A DNA stretch of 64,000 bases from Myxococcus eversor (GTDB lineage: Bacteria > Myxococcota > Myxococcia > Myxococcales > Myxococcaceae). Numbering within the stretch: position 1 is the stretch's first letter; the number at the start of each line of letters is the position of its first letter. The notes below the pieces were generated by a model. It saw only the letters and a list, made by a program, of their open reading frames with translations. It did no database searches and was not told the origin of the DNA. The stretch covers positions 372,001 to 436,000 of the forward strand of contig NZ_JAAIXY010000007.1 in the NCBI RefSeq assembly GCF_010894455.1, in the 5' to 3' direction. Shown here piece by piece: positions 41,043 to 49,276 of the stretch. The translations under genes were made by a program, and so were the position numbers.

Positions 41043-41792
41043 GTGTTCAAGTCGGTCATCGAGCGGCAGCGTGCAGGGCGGTTGGGCATGGGGTTGTGGT
41101 GGTCCGTCGCGGTCCACGCGGGGTTGTTCGGCGCGGTCCTCGTCATCTCCTCACGGCCCGCGGAGCTGCCCGAGGAGCCGGAGAAGGAGCACGTCCTGAC
41201 CCTGTACCAGGGCCGTCAGCAGGTGGCCAAGGGGTACGCGGCGCCGGCCCAGCCGAAGCAGGCCACTCCGCCGAAGCCGCGCAGGCCCAAGCGCACCACG
41301 ATGCCCACGCAGATCAACCCGCTTCCCGCCGACCCGCAGCCCGTCGAGCCGGAGCCGGTGGCGAATGCGTCTGACACCGACGAGACGGTGCCTCCGGGTG
41401 ACGGCATCCCGGGTGGCGACCCGAGGGGCGATCCGAACAGCACCGTCGTCGGCGTGCCGTACATCCCCAACCTGGGGCCCGGCGGCGACAGCACAGGCGA
41501 AGAGGTGCTCCCGTTCGGACAGGGAATGACGCAGCCGGTGCTCCTGGGAGGCCCTCCGCTCGAGTACACCGACCGGGCCCTCATGGCCCGGGTGGAGGGC
41601 ACGGTCATCGCCAAGTGCGTCGTGTCTCGCGAGGGGGACGTGCGCGACTGCCGCATCCTCAAGGGCCTGGCGCACATGGACGAGGAGGTGCTGGATGCAC
41701 TGCACCACCGGCGATACAGCCCCGTGACGTTCCAGGGGCGTCCGCAGAGCGTCTCCTACGTGTTCACGCTCCGCTTCAAGCTGCCTCGCTGA
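41043..41792 (+). CDS. TonB-like energy-transducer protein
   Basis: A 249-residue protein anchored by one N-terminal membrane span (about 16-37, WWSVAVHAGLFGAVLVIS), a Pro/Lys-rich periplasmic spacer (about 60-115), a Gly/Asp-rich segment (about 120-160) and a TonB-type C-terminal domain (about 185-249; VEGTVIAKCVVSREGDVRDC, YSPVTFQGRPQSVSYVFTLRF). Such proteins transmit proton-motive force from ExbB/ExbD-like motors to outer-membrane receptors or gliding complexes. A GTG start at 41043 follows a strong GGGAGGAGG site; upstream in-frame GTG codons lack one. ExbB/ExbD genes are not in the window. Confidence 0.8.
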   Translation: MFKSVIERQRAGRLGMGLWWSVAVHAGLFGAVLVISSRPAELPEEPEKEHVLTLYQGRQQVAKGYAAPAQPKQATPPKPRRPKRTTMPTQINPLPADPQPVEPEPVANASDTDETVPPGDGIPGGDPRGDPNSTVVGVPYIPNLGPGGDSTGEEVLPFGQGMTQPVLLGGPPLEYTDRALMARVEGTVIAKCVVSREGDVRDCRILKGLAHMDEEVLDALHHRRYSPVTFQGRPQSVSYVFTLRFKLPR

Positions 41793-41813
41793 CCTGGGCC
41801 CGCCGCGCGTCCG

Positions 41814-42932
41814 TCACAAGTCGTAGCCTCCCACGGCGGACGCCGGCACCAGGACGTGCTTGAGCACATACGCCTTGAGCCGCTGACGAACGGGGTCCTC
41901 CAACGTGAGGACGACCTGGGGGTGGATGCGGGCCCCCACCTCGAAGAGCACGGCCTGCATCAACATGCCGTCGTCGGTGATGGCGGCCAGGCGGTCCAGC
42001 GTCGGGTCCGAGCGCTCCACCGCACCTTCGTGCTTCTGGCTCGCGTGGACGATGAGCGCCGAGCCCAGGCACTCCATCTCCTCCACCGTCGTGTAGTGCT
42101 CCTTCATGGTGCCCGTCATCTCCTCGCGGTGCGACGGCTCGCCCAGCCACAGCCCCTTGCAGTTGGCGAAGGCGAGCCAGGCGGGGTCATGGTCCGGGTC
42201 GAACTGGATGGTGACACCCTGGCCCGCCCGCTCCGCGTAGCCCCGCGGGACGATGGCATCCTCGCGGACGACGAGCCCCAGGCCGGAGTTGGTGCGGAAG
42301 AACTGACGGATGATGGGATAGCGCGGGTTCAGGACCAGGCACCACGCCCAGGAGTCCAGCGCCTCATCGAACCGGCCCAGCCGCGCGTACGCGTTGCCCA
42401 GGAAGAACCACGAGCGGTGGTCATTCGGGTTGATGCGCGTCGCGATCTTGTAGTGCTCCAGCGCGGTGGCTCCGTCGCCCGCGAAGTACGCCGCGTCTCC
42501 CCGGAAGTTCCACGCGAGATAGCAGTCCGGGCACACCTTCGTGGCCTGCTCGTACAGCTTCGCCGCCTCCTCGTAGCGCTTCGCCTGGAAGTGAGGCTCC
42601 GCCGCGTCGAGCAGGGCCCGCGCCTTCGGGTTCTCGGGCCAGTCGAGGATGACGAGCTCGCCGTTCTCCTTCACCACGCGTGGGGCCTCGCGCGGCGCCA
42701 CGCGCTGCGGCCAGAGCTGGTCCGCCCAGCCCCCCGGAGGCGAGTCCTTCCCCTCGATGTTGTACGCGACCTGGGAGGCCTCCAGCCGCTTCACTATCTC
42801 CGCGGGATTGAGGAAGGGCGGCTTCGACGGCGCCTCCGACTCCACCTCCGGCGCCGGAGTGGGCACGGGTTTCCCCGTAGAAGCGCAGCCGGCCACGAGC
42901 ACGAAGCAGAGGAGGACGAGGGGGCGGCGCAC
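41814..42932 (-). CDS. TPR-repeat lipoprotein
   Basis: A 372-residue probable lipoprotein: signal LVLLCFVLVAGCAS with lipobox VAGC. After a Pro/Glu-rich linker (residues 20-45), three tetratricopeptide repeats are seen at about 110-215 (YEEAAKLYEQATKVCPDCYL, ATALEHYKIATRINPNDHRS, FDEALDSWAWCLVLNPRY). The C-terminal 150 residues form a region I do not recognise (FANCKGLWLGEPSHREEM; GMLMQAVLFEVGARIHPQVV) which looks enzymatic or ligand binding. The GTG start at 42932 has a GAAAGGGC ribosome site. It is convergent with the TonB-like gene, divergent from the M43 gene. Confidence 0.75.
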   Translation of the reverse strand: MRRPLVLLCFVLVAGCASTGKPVPTPAPEVESEAPSKPPFLNPAEIVKRLEASQVAYNIEGKDSPPGGWADQLWPQRVAPREAPRVVKENGELVILDWPENPKARALLDAAEPHFQAKRYEEAAKLYEQATKVCPDCYLAWNFRGDAAYFAGDGATALEHYKIATRINPNDHRSWFFLGNAYARLGRFDEALDSWAWCLVLNPRYPIIRQFFRTNSGLGLVVREDAIVPRGYAERAGQGVTIQFDPDHDPAWLAFANCKGLWLGEPSHREEMTGTMKEHYTTVEEMECLGSALIVHASQKHEGAVERSDPTLDRLAAITDDGMLMQAVLFEVGARIHPQVVLTLEDPVRQRLKAYVLKHVLVPASAVGGYDL

Positions 42933-43060
42933 GGGAAGCCCTTTCGGTGAACGTTCTCTCCCAGTCTACGCCTCCCTCGCCTCGGGCTTGCCCGCTCGCG
43001 AACGATTGAAGCTCATCCTCCCTGGAGGCGCTCCCGCCCCTGACGCGGGCCGACGCGTTT

Positions 43061-43066
43061 TACAAT
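43061..43066 (+). promoter_or_regulatory. -10 element for the M43 protease gene
   Basis: TACAAT, near-consensus -10, lies 73 bases before the ATG in the 207-base gap between divergent genes. No clear -35 is seen at the right distance. Confidence 0.35.
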
Positions 43067-43139
43067 GATGTCGGACTGTGCCTGAGTTCGAGCCACTGCG
43101 ATGACGCATCCGCCACGCCCACGAAACTGGAGGCAGGTC

Positions 43140-43979
43140 ATGGAGCGAAGCAACGCGAGGGCATTCGTCTTGGTGAGCCTGCTGGCCTGGGGGTGTGGTG
43201 GAGGGCTCGAACCGATGGAGCCCGACGTCACCGCTTCACAGTGCGGGACGGAGCACCCCACGGAGCAGACGCTGACTCGCGTGGCGCGGGAGTCGACTCG
43301 GAGCGCGAGCGTGGTTCGGCCGCCGGGCTCGGTGCGAATACCGACCTATGTGCATGTCATCCGCCGGGGCACCGGGGCGGCGAATGGGGATGTCCCGCTG
43401 GCGGCGATCAACGCGCAGCTCGACGTGCTGCGCGCGGCCTACAGTGCCACGCCCTTCGTGTTCGACCTGAAGACGGTGACTCGGACGACGAACGCGACGT
43501 GGTACGGGATGGCGCCCGGCAGCGCGGCGGAACTGGCGGCGAAGACCGCGTTGCGCCAGGGCGGCAAGGACGCCCTGAATCTGTACCTGGCGAATCCCGG
43601 GTCCGGGCTCATCGCGTGGGCGACGTTTCCGTGGACCGTCGCCGGAGCACAGATCAACGACGGCGTGGTGTTGCTGAATGCCACGTTGCCGGGTGGTACC
43701 GCGGCGCCGTACAACCTGGGGAAGACGGCGGTGCACGAGGTGGGGCACTGGCTGGGCCTGATGCACGTCATGACGGGCTGCGCGACGGACGACGGCGTGA
43801 GCGACACGCCTCGGGCCCAGCCCTCATACACGTGCGCGGTGGCGGTGGACTCGTGTCCGGCCGACCCGGGGCCCGACCCGATCCACAACTACATGGGCTA
43901 CGCCGATGATGCGTGCATGACCGAGTTCACCCCGGGCCAGTCGGTTCGCATGGACTCGATGGCGCTCATGTATCGCTGA
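43140..43979 (+). CDS. M43 (cytophagalysin/pappalysin-like) zinc metalloprotease
   Basis: A 279-residue exported protease. The N-terminal signal (FVLVSLLAWGCGGG) ends in a Cys with an atypical lipobox. The mature protein carries VRIPTYVHVIRRG (typical entry strand), the extended zinc motif HEVGHWLGLMH (about 200-210, HExxHxxGxxH with Glu as base) and a Met-turn NYMGYADDAC about 50 residues later, with Cys pairs nearby (GCATDDG, YTC, DSC) as in M43. It is the single-domain form, without lectin-like repeats. GGAGGCAGG precedes ATG 43140; a hairpin terminator follows. Confidence 0.9.
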   Translation: MERSNARAFVLVSLLAWGCGGGLEPMEPDVTASQCGTEHPTEQTLTRVARESTRSASVVRPPGSVRIPTYVHVIRRGTGAANGDVPLAAINAQLDVLRAAYSATPFVFDLKTVTRTTNATWYGMAPGSAAELAAKTALRQGGKDALNLYLANPGSGLIAWATFPWTVAGAQINDGVVLLNATLPGGTAAPYNLGKTAVHEVGHWLGLMHVMTGCATDDGVSDTPRAQPSYTCAVAVDSCPADPGPDPIHNYMGYADDACMTEFTPGQSVRMDSMALMYR

Positions 43980-43997
43980 CACAAGCGCGCGGACGTT

Positions 43998-44021
43998 CAC
44001 CGCACGGGCTTCCGTGCGGTG
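43998..44021 (+). terminator. Hairpin terminator with tetraloop
   Basis: CACCGCACGG (43998-44007), loop GCTT, CCGTGCGGTG (44012-44021): a perfect 10-base stem 18 bases after the M43 stop codon, without a T run. Confidence 0.65.
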
Positions 44022-44160
44022 GGCAGTGTCGAGCGGCCCACGTTCGGCGGGAAAGACTCGCGAGCGGCGCGCGATTTCATTAGGAGCAGCTCGGGCCCGG
44101 TGCGCGGGTCCGAGCCACTTGGGACCTCGACTCCTCGTCCCGTTGACGCCGACCCGGACG

Positions 44161-45648
44161 ATGTCGACTCTCGATTACGACGTGGTGGTGGTGGGCGCGG
44201 GCTTTGGTGGGCTGGCCACCGCCCTGGAGCTGACGCGGCGGGGCGCTCGGGTGGCGCTCTGCGAGACGCTGAGCTACCCGGGTGGCTGCGCCAGCACGTT
44301 CCAGCGAGACGGGTACGCCTTCGAGGCGGGTGCCACGCTGTTCTCCGGCTTCGAGCCCCACCAGCTCTTCGGCCGCTGGATTCGCGAGCACCGGCTGGAC
44401 GTGACTGTGGACTGGCTGGAGCCGGTGGTGGAGCTGCGCACGCCGGAGCTGCGGTTGCCCGTGTCGCGGAATCGCGCCCGGTTCATCGATTCGCTGTGCG
44501 CGCTGCCCGGTGCGCCAGCCTCTTCGGTGCGACGGCTGTTCGACCTTCAGGCTCAGGTGGCGGGAGCGCTCTGGCCCTTGTTCGATGACCCGGACCTGCT
44601 GCCGCCCCTGAACCTCAAGGCGCTGCTTCGACACGCGGGACGGATTCACCGGTACGCGCCGCTCGCGCGATGGATGGGGAGACCGCTGGGGGCCGTGCTG
44701 GAGCACCTGGGGCTCTCTCGCTTCACGCCGCTTCGCACATATCTGGATGCGCTCTGTCAAATCACCGTTCAGTGCTCGGCTGGGGAAGCGGAGGCGCCGT
44801 TCGCGCTCGCGGCCATGGACTACTACTGGCGCGGCACGGGCCACGTGAGAGGTGGAATCGGAGTGCTGGCGAAGGCGCTGGCGCATGCGGTGGAGGAGCG
44901 CGGGGGGACAGTGCTCCTGGCGAACAGGGTGAAGGCCATCGAGCCTCGGGACGGAGGCTGGCGGGTGCGGACGCGGCGAGGTGAACTGCACGCACGACAC
45001 GTCGTGGCCAACCTGTTGCCGAGCGGGGTGATGAAGCTCGCGGGCCTGTCACCCGAGCGCGTTCCCCGACTGAGGGACTTGTCCGAGCGTGTCGCGGAGG
45101 GCTGGGGCGCGGCCATGCTCTATCGAGTGGTGACAGCGCCTGGCGTCGGTGCCGCCGAAGCGAGCCATCTGGAGCTGGTGCAGGACCCTCGGGCGCCCTT
45201 CATCGAAGGCAACCACGTCTTCATGTCCATCAGCGGCGACACGGACACCGGCCGCGCGCCCGAGGGGCTCCGCACGGTGACGGCGTCGACGCACGTCCCG
45301 CTGAAGACGCTGCGCGCAGGGACTCCGGAGGAACAGGCGCGCTACATCGCGGCCATCCAGTCGCGCATGCGCGAGGGGCTGGAGCGACTGGCACCCGAGT
45401 GGATGACCGGAGTCGCCCATGAGCTGACGGGCTCGCCGCGCACGTTTCAGCGTTTCACGCAGCGGGAGGGCGGCGCGGTGGGGGGCGTTCCCCGGCGCGC
45501 GGGATGGAGCCACTACCAGCACCTGGGCCCCCTGCGCGTCATGGAGGGACTGTGGCTGGTGGGTGACTCGGTGTTTCCAGGTCAGAGCACGCTGGCCACC
45601 GCCGTGGGCGGCGTGCGCACCGCGGCGAGCATCGCGAATCAGCGATGA
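44161..45648 (+). CDS. Phytoene-desaturase-like FAD-dependent oxidoreductase
   Basis: A 495-residue flavoprotein. It starts STLDYDVVVVGAGFGGLATA, an FAD-binding dinucleotide fold, followed by ETLSYPGGCASTFQRDGY and FEAGATLFSGF, the pattern of carotenoid desaturases/isomerases (CrtI/CrtD/CrtO-like) and related NAD(P)/FAD-dependent oxidoreductases. The C-terminal FAD segment GLWLVGDSVFPGQSTLATAV is conserved, with PGQ in place of the carotenoid-desaturase PGxG. No other carotenoid genes are nearby, so the substrate could be a carotenoid, retinoid-like or other polyene lipid. The last 28 bases of the gene belong to a 36-base direct repeat with a second copy inside the end of the next, convergent gene. 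Confidence 0.85.
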   Translation: MSTLDYDVVVVGAGFGGLATALELTRRGARVALCETLSYPGGCASTFQRDGYAFEAGATLFSGFEPHQLFGRWIREHRLDVTVDWLEPVVELRTPELRLPVSRNRARFIDSLCALPGAPASSVRRLFDLQAQVAGALWPLFDDPDLLPPLNLKALLRHAGRIHRYAPLARWMGRPLGAVLEHLGLSRFTPLRTYLDALCQITVQCSAGEAEAPFALAAMDYYWRGTGHVRGGIGVLAKALAHAVEERGGTVLLANRVKAIEPRDGGWRVRTRRGELHARHVVANLLPSGVMKLAGLSPERVPRLRDLSERVAEGWGAAMLYRVVTAPGVGAAEASHLELVQDPRAPFIEGNHVFMSISGDTDTGRAPEGLRTVTASTHVPLKTLRAGTPEEQARYIAAIQSRMREGLERLAPEWMTGVAHELTGSPRTFQRFTQREGGAVGGVPRRAGWSHYQHLGPLRVMEGLWLVGDSVFPGQSTLATAVGGVRTAASIANQR

Positions 45649-45747
45649 GCCAGCTCAGTCATGCGAAAGGCTCCGCTCCTCCGCGCCGCCGCGTGTCGTG
45701 GCCGGTCACCTCGCGGCGAGCATCGCGAATCAGCGATGAGCCAGCTC
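45621..45747. repeat. 36-base direct repeat spanning two convergent gene ends
   Basis: The 36 bases at 45621-45656 are repeated exactly at 45712-45747 (period 91). The first copy holds the end of the flavoenzyme gene and its TGA; the second copy holds the stop codon (complement of 45730-45732) and last codons of the minus-strand ammonia-lyase gene. The first copy would also give a stop on the minus strand at 45639-45641, so a 91-base tandem event has pushed apart two genes that once overlapped. Confidence 0.85.
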
Positions 45748-48009
45748 CGGCACCGCTCGCAGCTCCGTCACTCCGCCCTTGGAAGGCAGCGGCAGCCGCG
45801 TCGTGGCGGTCAGCTCCGCGAGGATGCCTACCGCTTCTCGCGCCGCTGACTCCGGACGCACGCTCGTGTTGGAGATGCCCGCGATGAGCCGGGTGATGTC
45901 GTGGTCCGCCCTGCCCTGTCGCCACCACGTGCTCGCGGCAGGCGCAGTGAGATACGCGGAGAAGGCATGGTGCCCGGAGCCCGGGCGCTCGCCGATGACG
46001 TGGATGAGCGCTCGCGGCGTGCTGTCCTCCGCTTCACCGAACAACAGCTCACCCACCTGATAGCCGGCCCTCACGCGTCCGTGCTTCAGCACCAGGTGCT
46101 CCGGCGCCACCTTCCACCCTCCCGCCTCCAGCTCACGCCGCAGCTCCGTCAGGAATGGGGACAGGTGCCCCTCGTCCATCAGCGAGCGCGCATCCAAGCC
46201 GTCCGAGACGAGAATCTGCGCGTTCCAGCGCCCCTCGTGCCGCAGCCGCAGCATCCGCACCGCCAGCTCGGAAGCCCCGTCCAGCCGCTCCCCCGCCGGT
46301 GGATGCAGGATGTAGTCGCGACGGTCCTCCGCGCACGTGCGCAGCATCACCGCCTCGGGAATCCCAGCCACCGCCGCGTCCGTCAGCTCCGACCAGAGCC
46401 CCACCTTCGCGTCCTCGTACAAGGCGCGCAGCTCCCGCTCCAGCGACGGCTCCAGCTCCCACGGCGTCTCGCCATGCCCCACGGCCAGCGGCACGCTCCG
46501 CTCACGCACCGCCGCCATCTCGGAGCGCGCCTCGTCCAGGATGCTCGCGTCCGAGCGAACGTCCCCCTTGCGACGGCGATACTGCAGATAGACCCAGGCC
46601 GGGTCTCCGAAATGCTCGGTGGGCCGCCCCGCTTCGTCGATGACGCCGAGCGACTGGAAGAAGGCCCACATCCGGTCATCGACCTTCAGCCCCTTCGTCT
46701 CTCGCAGCCGCACGTGGTCCTGGAAGCTCGTCGTCAGGTAGCTGAGCATCGGGTCATTGCGCGTGGGCAGCGCCATCAGATAGCCCGGCGCGGCCTCCAC
46801 CACCTGCTCCTGACACCAGGTCAGGTCATCCAGCGACACGTCCATGTGCAGCGTCGAGCACACGTCCAGGCCAATCATCAGCCCGTGCAGCTTGCCCATG
46901 ACGATGTCCTCCAGGCAGCAGCGCACCAGCTGCTCCCGGGTGCGGAACACCTCCGGACCGATGAACCCCGCCACGTCATTCACATGCACCCACGGCGCCT
47001 GCGTCCGCCCCGCCCCGAGCTGAGCCAGGGCCACGCGCGCCTTCAACGCCCGGGCGAAGCCGTACTTGCGTGACTCGTGCACCAGCATGTCGCAACCGAA
47101 GTGGTGCCCGTTCGTCGCGTCCGCGCCCTGCCCCGTCTCGAAGTAGAGCCCGTAGCGCCCCGTCCGGCTCGCCGCGTGCGCCGACATCTTCTCGAGCGTG
47201 AGGTCGAAGGTGCGGTTCGCCGCCTCGTTGCCCGCCAGGCTCTGGAACCAGATGCCCGTGGAGCCGGGCCGCAGGGCCTCCACCTTCGCCTGCACGTCGA
47301 TGTGCGAGAGCACGCAGTGAGGCATCACCTCCGTGAGCCCGAAGGTGACGAGGATGTCGTGCAGCGCGGACTCCACCGCGGCCACGGACTCCGGCGCGGA
47401 CGACACCGGATTCGTCCCGAGCACCACGTCGCCCACCGCGAAGGACCAGCCGTTGAACACCTGCCAGCGGATGTCCTCCGGGTGGTCCGTGGGCGAGTTC
47501 GGCTGGAGCCGCGCGCCCAGATATCCCTTCGCCCCCAGATTGCTGCCCGGCAGCGGATGGAAGATGCGCGAGCCCACCGCCTTCAGCTCCGCGTCGCTCA
47601 TCAGCTTCACGACACACGCGATGACGTCGCTGCCCAGGCCGCCCAGGATGGACTTCACGTCCGCCTCGTCGGCCGTGAGCAGGTACGACTTGAGCTGTCC
47701 CAGCGTCCAGTCACCCAGCCGCTGGAGCAGCTCCACGTCCAACGCTTCCATCATGAAGGCGTGGAGCCGGTCCTCGAAGGGAGGGTGCGAATGCAGCTCG
47801 CCCAACCGCGTGCGAGCCAGCAACGCGCGGGCATTGGCCCGGGAGTCCTCGTCGGCGGCGGCGATACCGAGGGCCTCGTCGCCCTCCTTGAACGCATTGG
47901 CGGCGCCGAGAATCCGCTGGAAGAGACGCGAGTCGAAGGAACCCTGAACCCGATGGATGTAGCCGAACACGTCCTCACCGGTGAGGACGTCACGGAGACT
48001 GACGCTCAT
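45730..48009 (-). CDS. eutBC: Ethanolamine ammonia-lyase, EutB-EutC fusion
   Basis: A 759-residue adenosylcobalamin-dependent enzyme that converts ethanolamine to acetaldehyde and ammonia. Residues 1-455 are the catalytic large subunit (start SLRDVLTGEDVFGYIHRVQG; GSRIFHPLPGSNLGAKGYLG; VQAKVEALRPGSTGIWFQSLAG; HVNDVAGFIGPEVFR). After a linker (about 456-500) residues 501-759 match the small subunit EutC (DYILHPPAGERLD; WNAQILVSDGLDARS; LIHVIGERPGSGHHAFSAY; RLIAGISNTSVRPESAA). In most bacteria EutB and EutC are separate genes, and here one open frame joins them. No microcompartment or acetaldehyde dehydrogenase genes are adjacent. Ethanolamine may come from lysed prey or own phosphatidylethanolamine. 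Confidence 0.93.
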   Translation of the reverse strand: MSVSLRDVLTGEDVFGYIHRVQGSFDSRLFQRILGAANAFKEGDEALGIAAADEDSRANARALLARTRLGELHSHPPFEDRLHAFMMEALDVELLQRLGDWTLGQLKSYLLTADEADVKSILGGLGSDVIACVVKLMSDAELKAVGSRIFHPLPGSNLGAKGYLGARLQPNSPTDHPEDIRWQVFNGWSFAVGDVVLGTNPVSSAPESVAAVESALHDILVTFGLTEVMPHCVLSHIDVQAKVEALRPGSTGIWFQSLAGNEAANRTFDLTLEKMSAHAASRTGRYGLYFETGQGADATNGHHFGCDMLVHESRKYGFARALKARVALAQLGAGRTQAPWVHVNDVAGFIGPEVFRTREQLVRCCLEDIVMGKLHGLMIGLDVCSTLHMDVSLDDLTWCQEQVVEAAPGYLMALPTRNDPMLSYLTTSFQDHVRLRETKGLKVDDRMWAFFQSLGVIDEAGRPTEHFGDPAWVYLQYRRRKGDVRSDASILDEARSEMAAVRERSVPLAVGHGETPWELEPSLERELRALYEDAKVGLWSELTDAAVAGIPEAVMLRTCAEDRRDYILHPPAGERLDGASELAVRMLRLRHEGRWNAQILVSDGLDARSLMDEGHLSPFLTELRRELEAGGWKVAPEHLVLKHGRVRAGYQVGELLFGEAEDSTPRALIHVIGERPGSGHHAFSAYLTAPAASTWWRQGRADHDITRLIAGISNTSVRPESAAREAVGILAELTATTRLPLPSKGGVTELRAVPELAHR

Positions 48010-48121
48010 GACGCGGGACAATGTATCCGGCGTTCCATTCCGGTAGCCATGCCCGCACCGCGCTGTCCGGTGGAGGACGCCTGAGGGCTCGCTCCCCAGT
48101 CGGACGGGGCCTGGGGCCGGT

Positions 48122-49276
48122 TCACTCGGCCAGCAGGCCCGACCAGAAGCCCACCATCCGGACCACGTCCGCCGCCCCCGCCTTCTTGTCCACCTCCGCA
48201 TGGCTGATGAGGGGCGTGGAGAGCTGGTGTACCTCCGTGTAGGGGCGCAATGCCTCCGCCAGCAACACGGACTCCATGGCTGGAATCACCGTGTCCCCGG
48301 CGCCATGGAGCAGATACACGGGCGCGGCTGGCGCGGGAGACCGGTCCGGCGACATCGACGGGTCCGCGGCGAACCCCTGGACCAGTGGCAGGAGCAGCGG
48401 CCCCAGCGCCGCCACGTCCCGCGTGTTCACATACCCCATCAGCTTCGAGGCCGGCTCGGGCATGCGGGTCTGCAGCACCCGTGCATGGGCGAACGTCTCC
48501 TCCGCCAGTTTGCCGTCCTTCTGAGTCTGGTGCGACGCGCGCAGGAAGGTCCGGATGCCCTCGCGCAGCGGCTCCACCTGCTCGGGTGGAACCAGCCGGT
48601 CCGCCACGTTGAGCAGGATGATGACCACGCCGTAGTCATGCGGCGCCAGGCGCGAGCCATCCGGCAACACCCCACTGCACAGGAAGGCCAACACCCGGGG
48701 CAGGTCTCCATGCCCTCCGAAGGAGAGCGTGGCGGCGACCTTGTCTCGAAGCGCGGGCCGTCCCGCCGCGACGATGGAGAGCCCTCCCGAGAAGCTGATG
48801 CCGAACAGGTCCACCTTCCCGCCGGGCGCCAGGTCCTCGCGCGAAGCGGTCCACAGCGCCGCGTCCTCGATGACGTCGGGGAGCCGTGGAGTGAATTCGT
48901 AGCGCAGGAGGTCCGGCGGCTCGGGCGTGAGCACCGTCTGCCCGCCCGTCGCCAGGTCCTTGGCCAGCTTCACCAGCCGGGGCTCGTCGATGCCCTCGGC
49001 ATGGACACCCGAGGTCAGCACCACCGTGCGCCCTCGCACCTCGTGAGGCCGGTACAGGCGCGCGCGCACCTCGCCGTGCCGGGTGGGCACCCGCAGGTCG
49101 CTGACGTCATAGGGCCCATTGCGCCACCGGGCCACCACCTCGGGCACCGAGCCCTCCATCCCCGCGGCTCGGACGACAAACGACAGGCCTGGCAGCCAGT
49201 GCAGCCCCAGCAGCACCACGCCCACCAGCACCACGGCCAGGCCCAGGCCCAGGTTCCGCCAGGTGGCTCGCCTCAC
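48122..49276 (-). CDS. Alpha/beta hydrolase, membrane-anchored
   Basis: A 384-residue protein with an N-terminal membrane span (about 8-28, LGLGLAVVLVGVVLLGLHWL). The rest is an alpha/beta hydrolase: VRARLYRPHEVRGRTVVLTS, nucleophile elbow GKVDLFGISFSGGLSIVAAG (GISFSGG, Ser at about 165), Asp in LLHGAGDTVIP (about 325) and His in STPLISHAE (about 355). It is closest in layout to lipase/esterase-like proteins; the substrate is not clear. The GTG start at 49276 overlaps the stop of the upstream kinase gene by four bases, so the two are coupled and the hydrolase may be an output or sensor element of that kinase. Confidence 0.8.
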   Translation of the reverse strand: MRRATWRNLGLGLAVVLVGVVLLGLHWLPGLSFVVRAAGMEGSVPEVVARWRNGPYDVSDLRVPTRHGEVRARLYRPHEVRGRTVVLTSGVHAEGIDEPRLVKLAKDLATGGQTVLTPEPPDLLRYEFTPRLPDVIEDAALWTASREDLAPGGKVDLFGISFSGGLSIVAAGRPALRDKVAATLSFGGHGDLPRVLAFLCSGVLPDGSRLAPHDYGVVIILLNVADRLVPPEQVEPLREGIRTFLRASHQTQKDGKLAEETFAHARVLQTRMPEPASKLMGYVNTRDVAALGPLLLPLVQGFAADPSMSPDRSPAPAAPVYLLHGAGDTVIPAMESVLLAEALRPYTEVHQLSTPLISHAEVDKKAGAADVVRMVGFWSGLLAE

